The translations under genes were made by a program, and so were the position numbers. Source: Phosphitispora fastidiosa (GTDB lineage Bacteria; Bacillota; Thermincolia; Thermincolales; UBA2595). From it: DNA of 64,000 nt. The notes below the pieces were generated by a model, which was not told where the DNA came from, did no database searches, and was given only the letters and a program-made list of their open reading frames with translations. Where the stretch lies: assembly GCF_019008365.1 (NCBI RefSeq), contig NZ_JAHHUL010000011.1, forward strand, positions 1-64,000. The letters are read 5' to 3'. Positions 52,099 to 60,944 of the stretch are shown here, piece by piece. How positions within the stretch are numbered: the stretch's first letter is position 1; every line of letters starts with the position of its first letter.

Positions 52099-52941
52099 AT
52101 GTGTGAAGAACATACGGTTAGGGAACCGTTTTGGATGAAAAAGCTGATGCTGCTTGCCTACGGGAAATGGGTAGATGACACTCTGGATTATTACCTCTTT
52201 TTGGGGAGAATGACCAGGGTTCCTTTGATCGGCAGGGTGGTGCATTTTTTTGCGGAACAATACGGCAAATATATGCACGGAGGCAGGGCGGCAACGGCAG
52301 ATGAATGTATCGGGGTGCTGGCAGGGGCACGACAGATTGCTATTATGGACTGTTCCTGCAGGGTTAAATACGACAATTGTGATAAACCGATCAGGACCTG
52401 TATCGCCATAAATACCGGGGCTGAAGTCCTGGGCAGCCTAAGAAAAGAGCAGCTTGTTTCGATAGAGGAAGCAGTGCGGATTGTAAGGGAAGCACCGGAC
52501 CATGGTCTGATAAGGTCAATCACCCATTGTGTGTTACCTGACCAATACGTTATCTGCAACTGCTGTACCTGCTGCTGTGTGCCTTACAGGCTAAGAAGCG
52601 AGTATGGCATCAGAAGCGCCGTGGAGGATGGGTTTTATGCGGCTCAAATCAATACCGGAAGCTGCCTCAAATGCGGCAGGTGTCTGGATAAGTGTCCCCA
52701 AGACGCCATTGATATTGATCAGGGAACAATTGATGCGGCGAAGTGCCTTGGCTGTGGAAACTGTTTTGACAACTGCCCCCACAACGCGATACAAATGGTG
52801 GTGCGGGAGGACCGGAAACCTGTGATGCTGCCCGGCAGAGCCGCAAGATTCCTGATGTATACCGTCTTTCTGGCAGTAATCCTGCCCCTGGCTGGGGGGT
52901 ATAAACTACTGCATACATCGAAGGGGAAACTATCCAAATAA
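52099..52941 (+). CDS. 4Fe-4S ferredoxin-type protein with cysteine-rich middle
   Basis: The 280-residue protein has a cysteine-rich middle (MDCSCRVKY, then ICNCCTCCCVPYR, about residues 94-175) and two ferredoxin clusters (CLKCGRCLDKCP and CLGCGNCFDNCP, about residues 195-240). A hydrophobic C-terminal segment (about 252-270) may anchor it. The pattern resembles 4Fe-4S proteins common in anaerobes that pass electrons to a membrane partner. The extra cysteines suggest a third cluster or metal site. ATG 52099 follows GCAGGGGGC. It is monocistronic. Confidence 0.8.
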   Translation: MCEEHTVREPFWMKKLMLLAYGKWVDDTLDYYLFLGRMTRVPLIGRVVHFFAEQYGKYMHGGRAATADECIGVLAGARQIAIMDCSCRVKYDNCDKPIRTCIAINTGAEVLGSLRKEQLVSIEEAVRIVREAPDHGLIRSITHCVLPDQYVICNCCTCCCVPYRLRSEYGIRSAVEDGFYAAQINTGSCLKCGRCLDKCPQDAIDIDQGTIDAAKCLGCGNCFDNCPHNAIQMVVREDRKPVMLPGRAARFLMYTVFLAVILPLAGGYKLLHTSKGKLSK

Positions 52942-52987
52942 CCTGATAGATTATGATATTTAAATTTAAAGCAAGGAGTATAATTTT

Positions 52988-53023
52988 CCTCCAGGGCGTC
53001 CAACGGTGTCCTGGAGGTTTTTT
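52988..53023 (+). terminator. Terminator after the iron-sulfur protein
   Basis: Stem CCTCCAGG (52988-52995) / CCTGGAGG (53010-53017), with further pairing inside, followed by TTTTTT. Confidence 0.92.
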
Positions 53024-53130
53024 CCTGCTTTTTTAGCCGTTTGGCGGCAATAAATGAGCAGGGGAAAATACATAGATGGACTCTTTAAGGGAAACCATAT
53101 TTTATAAGAGGGTTTCATGGGAGTGTGCTA

Positions 53131-53580
53131 ATGGACAAACATCGTTTGCTGGAGAAGCTTAACTGGTTTTATTCCCTGGAAATTAATCAGGTGGATATGT
53201 ACCGGAAGCAGAGCAAAAAGACTGAAGACCCGCATCTTGCCAGGGCGCTCAACAAATTTGCCGAGATTGAACAGGGTCATGTCGAAAATATTTGCAGCAC
53301 AATTGAGCGGCTGGGGGCCAACCCATCTTTTTTATGGGAAATTGCCGGGGAGATATCCGGCGCTGTTACAGGCACCCTTTCAAGTCTTCCGACCCGTGAA
53401 GAGACATTAAGGTTTAATATTGCCCTGGAGACAAAGGCAATATCCGATTATAAGGCGTTAATGAGATTGGTTGGTGATGATGACATCAGGGAGACCCTTT
53501 GGAGCAATATGATTGATGAGGAACTGCATACATCGTGGATGAATGCTGAATTGATGAAAATGAAAGGAGAAGGTCATTGA
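53131..53580 (+). CDS. Ferritin-like (rubrerythrin-fold) protein
   Basis: The 149-residue protein is a four-helix bundle with carboxylate and His metal ligands: LEINQVDMY in helix 1, FAEIEQGHVENI (ExxH) in helix 2, ALETKAISDYKAL in helix 3 and MIDEELHTSWM (ExxH) in helix 4. That is a complete diiron set. It may protect against peroxide or bind iron. ATG 53131 has GGGAG 7 bp upstream. It ends with a 1-bp overlap to sleB, so the two are co-translated; a link between this protein and spore cortex lysis is not established. Confidence 0.82.
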   Translation: MDKHRLLEKLNWFYSLEINQVDMYRKQSKKTEDPHLARALNKFAEIEQGHVENICSTIERLGANPSFLWEIAGEISGAVTGTLSSLPTREETLRFNIALETKAISDYKALMRLVGDDDIRETLWSNMIDEELHTSWMNAELMKMKGEGH

Positions 53581-54278
53581 TGCGGGAGTTTAAACTTAGT
53601 AGGTTATTAGTAGTTTCTTTGCTGGTGTTGACGGTTTTTTCGGGAGGATTAATATATTCCCGGACTATTTCAGCCCAGACTCCAAAGCTGAACTGGGGTT
53701 CCTCCGGAGCTGATGTTTCCAAGGTCCAGACAAAACTCAGGGACTGGGGTTATTACAAAGGGGCGGTTGACGGGGTATACGGCGGTGGTACTGTAAATGC
53801 GGTAAAAAAATTTCAGGCCAAAAACGGCCTGGCTGCAGACGGGATAGTTGGTCCTGCCACATGGGAAGCCCTGGGGTTTACTGTAAGCCGTCCAGACGGA
53901 TACCAGCCTTCAAGGGGTATTTCCGCCAGGGATGATATATATCTCCTGGCAAGGGTAGTCAACGGGGAAGCGGCAAATGAACCACACCTCGGAAAAGTTG
54001 CGGTGGCAGCAGTGATTTTAAACAGGGTCGAAAGCGATAAGTTTCCCAATACTCTGGCAGGGGTTATTTACCAGCCACATGCCTTTGAATCCATAACCAA
54101 TGGAATAGCCAATGCGCAGCCCTCCCAGGATTCGGTCAAGGCTGCTCAGGATGCCATGAATGGATGGGATCCTTCTCAGGGGGCATTGTTTTTTTGGAAT
54201 CCCGCGAAACCCGTGAGCAGTTGGATATGGTCAAGGCCCATTATAACCGAAATAGGAGGTCATGTGTTCGCCAGGTAA
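53580..54278 (+). CDS. sleB: Spore cortex-lytic enzyme SleB
   Basis: SleB is a lytic transglycosylase that breaks muramic-lactam cortex during germination. The 232-residue protein has a signal peptide (about 10-33), a peptidoglycan-binding repeat (about 38-98: GSSGADVSKVQTKLRDWGYY) and a C-terminal hydrolase_2 domain (about 115-232) with ARVVNGEAANEPHLGKVAVA and the catalytic Glu in NGEA. ATG 53580 overlaps the previous stop. It precedes ypeB, its known partner. Presence indicates an endospore former. Confidence 0.94.
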   Translation: MREFKLSRLLVVSLLVLTVFSGGLIYSRTISAQTPKLNWGSSGADVSKVQTKLRDWGYYKGAVDGVYGGGTVNAVKKFQAKNGLAADGIVGPATWEALGFTVSRPDGYQPSRGISARDDIYLLARVVNGEAANEPHLGKVAVAAVILNRVESDKFPNTLAGVIYQPHAFESITNGIANAQPSQDSVKAAQDAMNGWDPSQGALFFWNPAKPVSSWIWSRPIITEIGGHVFAR

Positions 54279-54343
54279 AGCCAGGAGTTAAGGTTTAGCG
54301 CCTAAGGCTGTCAATAATTTGAGTTAGAAAGGGGACTTTTACT

Positions 54344-55693
54344 TTGAGGAAATGGTGGATGATTCCTGCCCTGGCTGCTGTGCTGGCCATAGGCGGGCTG
54401 GCATACTGGGGATACGGATTAGCTCAGGACAGGGACCAGATTGTCACTTATATGAACAACAATAACCAAAGGGCGTTCTACCAGTTGGTGGACCATGTGG
54501 AAAATATGGAGGTCATGCTTTCCAAGGGCCTGGTCTCAAACTCACCCTCACAGCGGATGATGATTTTTTCCGATGTTTGGCAGGAATCCTATGCAGCCAG
54601 GGAAACCCTGGCACAGATACCGGTCACAGGACCCAGCCTGACCCGAACCTCTACCTTCCTTACCCAGACCGGAGATTATGTCTGGTCACTGGCCAAGAGA
54701 TTTGTCAGGGGTGATGAGATCAAGGCTGAAGAAATCGACAAACTGAACAGGCTGCATACTGAAGCCGGGTATCTTGCCGCTGAGTTGGAGAACATAGAGA
54801 AAATGGCTGCTGACAGGAGGCTTACCTGGGGGGAAATCAAGTCAAAGTCTGAAGATATGGGCCAAGATGTCAATGTTCCCAGGGGACTTGAAAATATTAA
54901 CCGGAAAATGGAGGACTTTCCCACCTTGATTTATGACGGTCCATTTTCAGACCACATTATCAATAGAAAGCCCCAGAGTCTTACCGGCAGCGCAGTCAGC
55001 AGGGATCAGGCCGGGACCGCTGCCCGGAGATTCGTGGAGACAGGGACTTCCAAAAAATTCAGGGTGGTAAATACTGAAGAGGTTAATGGCATCATTCCTG
55101 CCTACAGGATTTATCTGGCTTCACAGCGGCAGGTAAAACCATCGGTAACGGTTGATATATCCAAAAAAGGCGGACATACGCTGTTTATGCTGAACAACAG
55201 AGTGGTTAACAAGGCCGCGACATCTTCCGATAAGGCTGTTTCACTGGCCCGGAGTTTTCTGGAAAAGCGGAATATAGATAATATGGCGCCGACATACTTT
55301 ATTGAACAGCAAAATACGGGAATAGTTATTTTTGAATATGAACAGGACGGGATACTGATTTACCCCGACCTGATGAAAGTAAAAGTCGCTCTGGATACCG
55401 GAGAAATAGTCGGCTTCGAAGGCACCGGGTTTCTGATGAATCACCAAAACAGGCAGCTTCCCAAACCGAAATTGAGTGAGCGGGAAGCCCTATCAAAAGT
55501 AAATCCTGACCTGAAAATAAGTTCCAAAAGGCTGGCGGTGATTCCCCGGGAAAACCTGGAGGAAGTGCTGGTATATGAATTCAAGGGCACCCTCGAGGAA
55601 GACAGCTTCATTATTTACATTAATGCTATGACAGGTGATGAGGAGCAAATACTCAAAGTCATTGAAACCAATGGTGGACCAATGATGATGTAA
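54344..55693 (+). CDS. ypeB: Germination protein YpeB
   Basis: YpeB is needed for SleB stability in the spore. The 449-residue protein has an N-terminal membrane anchor (about residues 7-25), a helical domain (about 30-200) and C-terminal PepSY-like repeats (about 210-440: VSRDQAGTAARRFVE, then SDKAVSLARSFLEKRNID). TTG 54344 follows GAAAGGGG. The gene follows sleB by 65 bp, as in other endospore formers. Typical length is about 450 residues, so it is intact. Confidence 0.93.
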   Translation: MRKWWMIPALAAVLAIGGLAYWGYGLAQDRDQIVTYMNNNNQRAFYQLVDHVENMEVMLSKGLVSNSPSQRMMIFSDVWQESYAARETLAQIPVTGPSLTRTSTFLTQTGDYVWSLAKRFVRGDEIKAEEIDKLNRLHTEAGYLAAELENIEKMAADRRLTWGEIKSKSEDMGQDVNVPRGLENINRKMEDFPTLIYDGPFSDHIINRKPQSLTGSAVSRDQAGTAARRFVETGTSKKFRVVNTEEVNGIIPAYRIYLASQRQVKPSVTVDISKKGGHTLFMLNNRVVNKAATSSDKAVSLARSFLEKRNIDNMAPTYFIEQQNTGIVIFEYEQDGILIYPDLMKVKVALDTGEIVGFEGTGFLMNHQNRQLPKPKLSEREALSKVNPDLKISSKRLAVIPRENLEEVLVYEFKGTLEEDSFIIYINAMTGDEEQILKVIETNGGPMMM

Positions 55694-55798
55694 TACAGTG
55701 AAAAGGCCATAGGACGAGGATTCATAGGTATTTGGGGGGTATTGGGCGTGGGTTCAGGTTCATCCGGTGTTTCGCGCGCATAACCCCTCTTAGCATTT

Positions 55799-55827
55799 TT
55801 GCCTTTCCCAAAAAAACAAGCTATAAT
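55799..55827 (+). promoter_or_regulatory. Promoter for the candidate structured RNA
   Basis: TTGCCT (55799-55804) and TATAAT (55822-55827) are spaced by 17 bp. The only thing between it and the next terminator is the RNA candidate. Confidence 0.65.
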
Positions 55828-55833
55828 TGTACT

Positions 55834-56049
55834 ATCCCAACAAGGGCTTAATTTTAAATTTTAGCGGCTTGAGATGGTGAAGTAGTTCCGGGCAGTAGGT
55901 GTAAATGCGAGCAGGTATATGCTTTGACTGGAGCGGATATCTGTAAGTGTTTAGATATAACAGTGATAACACCCTAAGTCGAAATTGTTACCGGTTCACC
56001 GAACCCGGAATCGAAAAATCAGCTAAAACCTGAGAGCTGGGGCTTTTTT
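55834..56049 (+). ncRNA. Candidate structured non-coding RNA or leader
   Basis: About 215 nt between a good promoter and a T7 tract (56043-56049) lacks a protein frame but contains nested pairing. TTTTAGC (55859-55865) pairs with GCTAAAA (56022-56028) as a closing stem. Inside are TAGGTGT/ACACCCTA, ATATCT/AGATAT and CCGGTTC/GAACCCGG. CAGCT (56020-56024) can alternatively pair with AGCTG (56035-56039) just before the T tract, which would break the closing stem. It could be a 6S-like RNA or a riboswitch leader for the downstream amino acid transporter. It matches no riboswitch I know (T-box, SAM, lysine, TPP, cobalamin, c-di-GMP motifs are absent). Folding was by eye. Confidence 0.5.
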
Positions 56050-56119
56050 TAGTTCTGAATAAACAGGGCTAAAGATAGATCATGCAAATGGTCTGGGGTG
56101 AGTCGGTGAGGCGAAACCT

Positions 56120-56178
56120 GGGCACTCTAACTCTCTTCTATTAATAGAAGAGAGTCAGAGTGCCCATTTTTATTTTTT
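56120..56178 (+). terminator. Very strong terminator upstream of the ABC operon
   Basis: A 23-bp near-perfect stem (56120-56142 / 56143-56165, single A-C mismatch) is followed by ATTTTTATTTTTT. It lies about 110 bp upstream of the binding protein gene, so read-through, or a promoter located after it, is needed to express the operon. Together with the structured RNA upstream this may be an attenuator. Confidence 0.9.
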
Positions 56179-56275
56179 ATGAAAAGGAGGGATAAATGGC
56201 GCCCGCTCTCGGAAATAGCCGAGCCACAGCGGAGGGGAAAACACATAAAAATGAAAAAGGAGGAGAATAAACAAA

Positions 56276-57112
56276 ATGTTTAAAAGGTATTTCAGATATA
56301 TCTGCCTGGCCTTGCTGGTTGTGATGACAGGGGTTCTGGCGGCAGGATGCAGTGATGACGGGATTAAAATAGGAGTTGTTACCGGGACAACTTTTGAGCA
56401 GGAAGCAAACAAATTTTCCAAGGTGGATGAGGTTAAATTATATAAGGATGATAACTTTACCCTTCAGGAACTGTCCAGCGGCAGGATTGACGGTGTGATT
56501 ACGGACAAGCTGGTCGGGCTGACAGGGATCAAAGAGGGAGGCTATGACAACCTTAAACTGGCGGGTGACCTGCTCTATACCGAAACTATCGGGGTAGCTG
56601 TCAGAAAAGAGGATGATTCCCTAAGGCAGGCAATTAATGAAGCCCTTGGAGAAATGATAGCTGACGGTACTTATGCAGAAATAAGCAAAAAATATTTTGG
56701 CCGTGATATTATGGAAGGTATCGAATATAAAGAGACTTTTCCTGATGAAGAAAGCGCTGCAGACGACAGCCTGGACAGAGTAAAAGAGGCAGGGAAGCTG
56801 CAGTTTGCTATGAGCGGTGGCTATCCCCCATTCAACTATTTTACTGAAAATGATGAACTGACAGGTTTTGATGTTGAGGTCGGGAAAGAAGTTGCCAAGA
56901 GGCTTGGGGTCGAGTATGAGCCGGTAACCACAGACTGGAGCGGGATTCTTGAGGGTCTCAGGGCCGGTCGTTATGACGGTATTTTCGGCAGTATGGCAAT
57001 TACCGATGAGAGACTGGAGGTTGTTGACTTTACCGATCCTTATTATTATTCTGGGGCACAGTTGATAGTCCGGGAGGATTCAACCATTACCGGGCCAGAG
57101 AACCTGAAATAG
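56276..57112 (+). CDS. Polar amino acid ABC binding lipoprotein, circularly permuted
   Basis: The 278-residue protein has a lipoprotein signal ending LAAGC (Cys 25). Residues 29-145 match the second lobe of a normal binding protein, from KIGVVTGTTFEQEANKF to EISKKYFGRDI. After a linker (146-170) residues 171-278 match the first lobe: GKLQFAMSGGYPPFNYFTEN to DERLEVVDFTDPYYYSG, ending ITGPENLK, exactly where a normal protein continues GKKIGVV. The order is thus second lobe then first lobe, a circular permutation with the total length of one domain. It should bind a polar amino acid for the permease and ATPase that follow. AAGGAGGAG precedes the ATG. Confidence 0.88.
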   Translation: MFKRYFRYICLALLVVMTGVLAAGCSDDGIKIGVVTGTTFEQEANKFSKVDEVKLYKDDNFTLQELSSGRIDGVITDKLVGLTGIKEGGYDNLKLAGDLLYTETIGVAVRKEDDSLRQAINEALGEMIADGTYAEISKKYFGRDIMEGIEYKETFPDEESAADDSLDRVKEAGKLQFAMSGGYPPFNYFTENDELTGFDVEVGKEVAKRLGVEYEPVTTDWSGILEGLRAGRYDGIFGSMAITDERLEVVDFTDPYYYSGAQLIVREDSTITGPENLK

Positions 57113-57118
57113 AGATTC

Positions 57119-57155
57119 CGGGGTGCACAGCTTGGGTGCTGTGCACCCGGTTTTT
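57119..57155 (+). terminator. Intra-operon terminator between binding protein and permease
   Basis: A stem of GGGTGCACAGC (57121-57131) with GCTGTGCACCC (57138-57148), extendable with CC/GG, is followed by TTTTT. Such partial terminators let the binding protein be made in excess of the permease and ATPase. Confidence 0.85.
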
Positions 57156-57221
57156 GTCTGGCGCAGGAACTCTGTTGATTGAAGGTATAAGTGGTGAGCT
57201 TCAAATAGGAGGTAGTGCTTT

Positions 57222-57881
57222 TTGGTATATGATTTTAGCATAGTAGTAGAAAAGTTTCCGATTTTTATCCCGGCAGCAGTGCAGACTCTTAAAATTACGG
57301 CGACATCAATTGTTTTTGGGGTTATTTTAGGTTTGGTTGTTGCTCTTGGCAGGATTTCAAAGTCAAGACTCTTTTACTACCCGGCCACTTTGTATATTAC
57401 AGTTATCAGGGGAACACCTATTCTTCTACAGCTGTTTATCGTATATTTCGGTCTGTCTGAGATTGTCAGGCTGGACCCCTTTCCTTCTGCGGTAATTGCC
57501 TTCGGAACCCATAATGGTGCATATATAGCGGAAATATTCCGCGGGGCCATCAAGTCCATTGATATCGGGCAGATGGAAGCAGCGCGCTCACTTGGGATGA
57601 CACAATTTCAGGCTATGCGGCGCATCATCCTGCCTCAGGCTTTGAAACGAGCGATTCCGCCTCTGGGAAACCAGTTTATTATTGCTACCAAGGACTCTTC
57701 ACTGGCCAGCGCCATTTCGGTCAGGGAGCTGCTGCTTAAATCTCAGCAGCTAGGCTCGTCTACCTATCGGTTTATGGAGTATTTTATTATTGCCGGAATT
57801 TATTATCTCATTATCACAACTATACTGGGGTATCTGGTACACAGGCTGGAACGCAGGCTGGCTGTAAGTGACCGTCTGTAA
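57222..57881 (+). CDS. Polar amino acid ABC permease (HisM/GlnP type)
   Basis: The 219-residue protein has about five membrane segments and the EAA loop AARSLGMTQFQAMRRIILPQ for contact with the ATPase. VIRGTPILLQLFIVYFGLSE is typical of HisMQ-type permeases. TTG 57222 follows AGGAGG at normal distance. It is the second gene of the transporter operon; one permease gene suggests a homodimer. Confidence 0.93.
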   Translation: MVYDFSIVVEKFPIFIPAAVQTLKITATSIVFGVILGLVVALGRISKSRLFYYPATLYITVIRGTPILLQLFIVYFGLSEIVRLDPFPSAVIAFGTHNGAYIAEIFRGAIKSIDIGQMEAARSLGMTQFQAMRRIILPQALKRAIPPLGNQFIIATKDSSLASAISVRELLLKSQQLGSSTYRFMEYFIIAGIYYLIITTILGYLVHRLERRLAVSDRL

Positions 57882-57944
57882 ACCGGTGCAGTGGTATGAA
57901 CGGAGTGTGGCCGATGAATAAGATGAGTGACGAGGTGTGATGAT

Positions 57945-58691
57945 TTGAATAAAAGAAGTGACCGAAAAATGGTCAAGGTTAAAGGACTTCATAAGAGCTT
58001 CGGAAAACTGGAAGTTCTCAAAGGTATAGACCTATCTGTGTCTGAGGGGGAAGTAGTGGTTATTATCGGGCCCAGTGGTTCCGGGAAGAGTACGCTTCTG
58101 CGCTGTATTAATTTCCTGGAAGAAAACCAGTCGGGAGAGATATATATTGACGGCCAGTTGATTAAACACAGGGATGGCCATATAAACAAAATGCGGCAGA
58201 ATGTCGGAATGGTATTTCAGCACTTTAACCTTTTCCCACACATGACTGTGTTGCAAAATGTTATTGAAGGGCCTATTCAGGTGCGGAAAATGAGCAAACA
58301 GGATGCTATCACGATGTCGGAAGAACTTCTGGATAAGGTTGGCCTGGCAGACAAGAAAAATGTATACCCAGCCATGCTGTCCGGAGGCCAAAAGCAGAGA
58401 GTTGCCATTGCCAGGGCTCTGGCAATGCAGCCAAAGGTGATGTTGTTTGATGAGCCGACTTCGGCGCTGGACCCTGAACTGGTCGGAGAAGTTCTGGCTG
58501 TTATGAAGCAACTGGCCAGGGAGGGTATGACGATGCTGGTGGTCACCCATGAAATGGGCTTTGCCCGTGAGGTGGCCGACCGGGTGATATTTATGGATGA
58601 TGCCGCAATTGTGGAACAGGGAATACCTGAGGACGTTTTTGATAATCCCAGGAATGAACGTACTCAGGCGTTTTTAGGCCAGATATTATAA
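57945..58691 (+). CDS. Polar amino acid ABC ATPase (GlnQ type)
   Basis: The ATPase has Walker [12 protein letters not shown] loop [20 protein letters not shown], signature [15 protein letters not shown], Walker [14 protein letters not shown] and the H loop VVTHEMGF. This is the complete set for a functional GlnQ-type subunit of about 248 residues. I prefer TTG 57945, with GAGGTG upstream, over an ATG at 57969 or an earlier GTG at 57927. It drives uptake with the permease encoded 64 bp before. Confidence 0.95.
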   Translation: MNKRSDRKMVKVKGLHKSFGKLEVLKGIDLSVSEGEVVVIIGPSGSGKSTLLRCINFLEENQSGEIYIDGQLIKHRDGHINKMRQNVGMVFQHFNLFPHMTVLQNVIEGPIQVRKMSKQDAITMSEELLDKVGLADKKNVYPAMLSGGQKQRVAIARALAMQPKVMLFDEPTSALDPELVGEVLAVMKQLAREGMTMLVVTHEMGFAREVADRVIFMDDAAIVEQGIPEDVFDNPRNERTQAFLGQIL

Positions 58692-58716
58692 TTGCGGATG
58701 TAGTTTTATGTGCTGG

Positions 58717-60735
58717 CTAATCCAGCTGCTGCTGTCCGCGGCGTTTCCCCGGAAGATTTTTCCGCGATTCCGGCCAGCTGCCCCAAAGCCCGACTCCGTT
58801 TTCGAAACCTGAGAAGAAATGCAGGGTACAGTATTCCCGGGGTTCTGTCCCTTTGAGAAAACTTGCTCTGATAGTGTCCGGGGAAAGGGGTGTCGCCAGC
58901 AGCCCTGTATCTGTACAGATGTTTGCGGTGACGATGTCGGGTGGTACACTGAATTGTTCAGGGGGGACATTTTCCAGTGCCTGTGACATGAACCTGGCCC
59001 AAATGGGACCGGCGATTTTGCCGCCTGGGATACCCACGGCTTTTTCCGGATTGTCGTAACCGATATACACACTTGCAGCCAGGTGTGGTGTGTAGCCAAC
59101 AAACCAGGCATCACGGTAATTTTGGGTTGTGCCTGTTTTACCTGCAGCCGGGCGTGAGATAATTCCGGAAAGTGAAGCGGCGGTACCTCCGGGATCAAAA
59201 ACCGCAGACAGCATATCAGTCACCAGATAGGCCGTGGAATCTGAAATTACCCGTTCTGTGACCGGGGCATTTTCTTCGATTACCCGGCCCTTTTTATCGG
59301 TAATTTTAAGTATGAACAGGGGTTTGCTTTTGATGCCGCCGGAGGCTAAAGTGCTATACGCGGCGGCCATTTCAAGGGGAGTTACCTCGGAAGTGCCCAA
59401 TGCCAGGGACAGGTACGGCCTAAGGTCACTTTCTATACCCATTTTATGGGCATATTCGGTCATTGTGCGGGGAGTGATTTCACCGGCAAGCCTGACAGCC
59501 ACAATGTTATCGGAAATTTTCAGGGCCTCTTTTAAAGTCAGCGGTCGGTTGTGATAGGGGGCTGCCCCGTAATCAGTAGGCTTATATGGTTTGCCGTTGT
59601 CCTGAGGGAACTCCACATATTCACAGGTAAGGGTGCTTCCCTGGGTATAGCCGCGGTCAATGGCTGCAGTGTATAAAAACGGTTTAAAGGCTGAACCCGG
59701 CTGCCTTTTCGCCTGGACAGCCCTGTTGAATTTTGATCGGGAAAAGTCCCGCCCGCCAACCATAGCCCTGATATGCCCGGTGCCTGGTTCAATGGCAGCA
59801 AGAGCGCCGTCCAGCTGTGCATCATTATCTTGAAGGACACTGTCAAAGGAGCTTTCAGCTGCCTTCTGCATATTCAGGTCAAGGGTTGTATAAACAGAGA
59901 TGCCCTCTGCATAAAGCATGTCAGCCCCATCCTCATATTTATCTGTGAGGTATTGGATTACTTCACTGATAAAATAGGGGGCGGTTTCTGTCTCTGTCCT
60001 GCCGGATTTTAAGATAAGCTTTTCCCGGAAGGCTTCATCAGCTTGCTCGTCGGTAATAAACCCTGCAGCAGTCATGCGTTTCAGGACAGTTTTCTGCCGA
60101 TCCCTGGCTTTGTCCCAGTCCTTAAAAGGGGAATAGGTATTCGGCGCCTTGGGAAGTCCGGCCAGCATAGCGCTTTCAGCGAGGTCAAGTTCTGAGGCAG
60201 GCTTATCAAAATACGTCTGGGCAGCGATTTCCACGCCGTATGCCCCATGACCAAAATAAATCTGGTTTAAGTAGAGTTCGAGAATTTCGTCTTTGGAGTA
60301 TTTTCGCTCCATCTGGACAGCCAGCAGCGCTTCCCTGAATTTGCGGCCAAAGGTTTTTTCTCTGGACAGGTAGAGGTTTTTGACTGTCTGCTGGGTTATG
60401 GTACTGCCGCCCTCCACAAGTTCACCCGATCTAAGGTTACGCCAAGCCGCTCCGATGATGCGGACAGGGTCCAGGCCAAAGTGTTTATAAAAACGCGTAT
60501 CTTCAACAGCTATAAAGGCATTTCGGGTCATTTGGGGGATTTTTTCCACCGGGACTTCCACCCTGTTTTCCCGGTAAAGGGTAGCAATGACCTGATTATT
60601 TACATCATAGACCTTTGAGGCTACCGGTACTTTTGGAGTGGGGAGCGTAAGCAAGCTACAGCCGCCTGTAAACGCTGCACTAAGTGTAAGAAATAATAGA
60701 GCAATTAGCGGCCAAATATTTTTTTTGCAATTCAT
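58717..60735 (-). CDS. Class A penicillin-binding protein (PBP1A-type)
   Basis: The roughly 672-residue protein polymerises and cross-links peptidoglycan. The glycosyltransferase domain (about 60-235) has AVEDTRFYKHFG and GGSTITQQTVKNLYLS. The transpeptidase domain (about 320-600) has SAFKPF (SxxK), SDNIVA (SxN) and GKTGTTQN (KTG). The N-terminus is unusual: the hydrophobic segment ends in AAFTGGCSLL, which looks like a lipobox instead of a plain anchor. ATG 60735 is preferred (GGTGA 8 bp upstream); GTG 60747 adds four residues. The C-terminus is short, without added domains. It is convergent with the ABC operon. Confidence 0.92.
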   Translation of the reverse strand: MNCKKNIWPLIALLFLTLSAAFTGGCSLLTLPTPKVPVASKVYDVNNQVIATLYRENRVEVPVEKIPQMTRNAFIAVEDTRFYKHFGLDPVRIIGAAWRNLRSGELVEGGSTITQQTVKNLYLSREKTFGRKFREALLAVQMERKYSKDEILELYLNQIYFGHGAYGVEIAAQTYFDKPASELDLAESAMLAGLPKAPNTYSPFKDWDKARDRQKTVLKRMTAAGFITDEQADEAFREKLILKSGRTETETAPYFISEVIQYLTDKYEDGADMLYAEGISVYTTLDLNMQKAAESSFDSVLQDNDAQLDGALAAIEPGTGHIRAMVGGRDFSRSKFNRAVQAKRQPGSAFKPFLYTAAIDRGYTQGSTLTCEYVEFPQDNGKPYKPTDYGAAPYHNRPLTLKEALKISDNIVAVRLAGEITPRTMTEYAHKMGIESDLRPYLSLALGTSEVTPLEMAAAYSTLASGGIKSKPLFILKITDKKGRVIEENAPVTERVISDSTAYLVTDMLSAVFDPGGTAASLSGIISRPAAGKTGTTQNYRDAWFVGYTPHLAASVYIGYDNPEKAVGIPGGKIAGPIWARFMSQALENVPPEQFSVPPDIVTANICTDTGLLATPLSPDTIRASFLKGTEPREYCTLHFFSGFENGVGLWGSWPESRKNLPGKRRGQQQLD

Positions 60736-60878
60736 TTCAATTTTCACCAGCCTGAAAGCAAATCTAAGTTTATTATATCAAAAACCAATGCTGCTATGTA
60801 GGTTTCGATTATACAAGACAAATTTTTAAAATATAGAATACAAACTTTCGAGAATATTTCAAAACCAGGAAGGATTTC

Positions 60879-60944
60879 ATGAAAACGTGGCGAAAGGAAT
60901 CTGCTACATGGGAAATATTTACCATTTGCAGTAGGGAGGGGTGA
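60879..60944 (+). CDS. Short upstream ORF (21 residues) coupled to the kinase gene
   Basis: ATG 60879 has a good AGGAAGG site 5 bp upstream and reads MKTWRKESATWEIFTICSRE-G before a TGA at 60942-60944. That TGA overlaps the GTG start of the kinase (GTGA). The kinase's own Shine-Dalgarno GGGAGG is only 2 bp from its GTG, too close for normal use, so re-initiation by ribosomes finishing this ORF is plausible. The peptide shows no recognised domain and may matter only as a translational coupler. Confidence 0.42.
   Translation: MKTWRKESATWEIFTICSREG

Noticed and set aside
55834-56178. T-box or known amino acid riboswitch upstream of the ABC operon
   Set aside because: No AGGGTGGNACCGCG T-box sequence and no lysine, SAM, glycine or cobalamin consensus was found, so no class is assigned.
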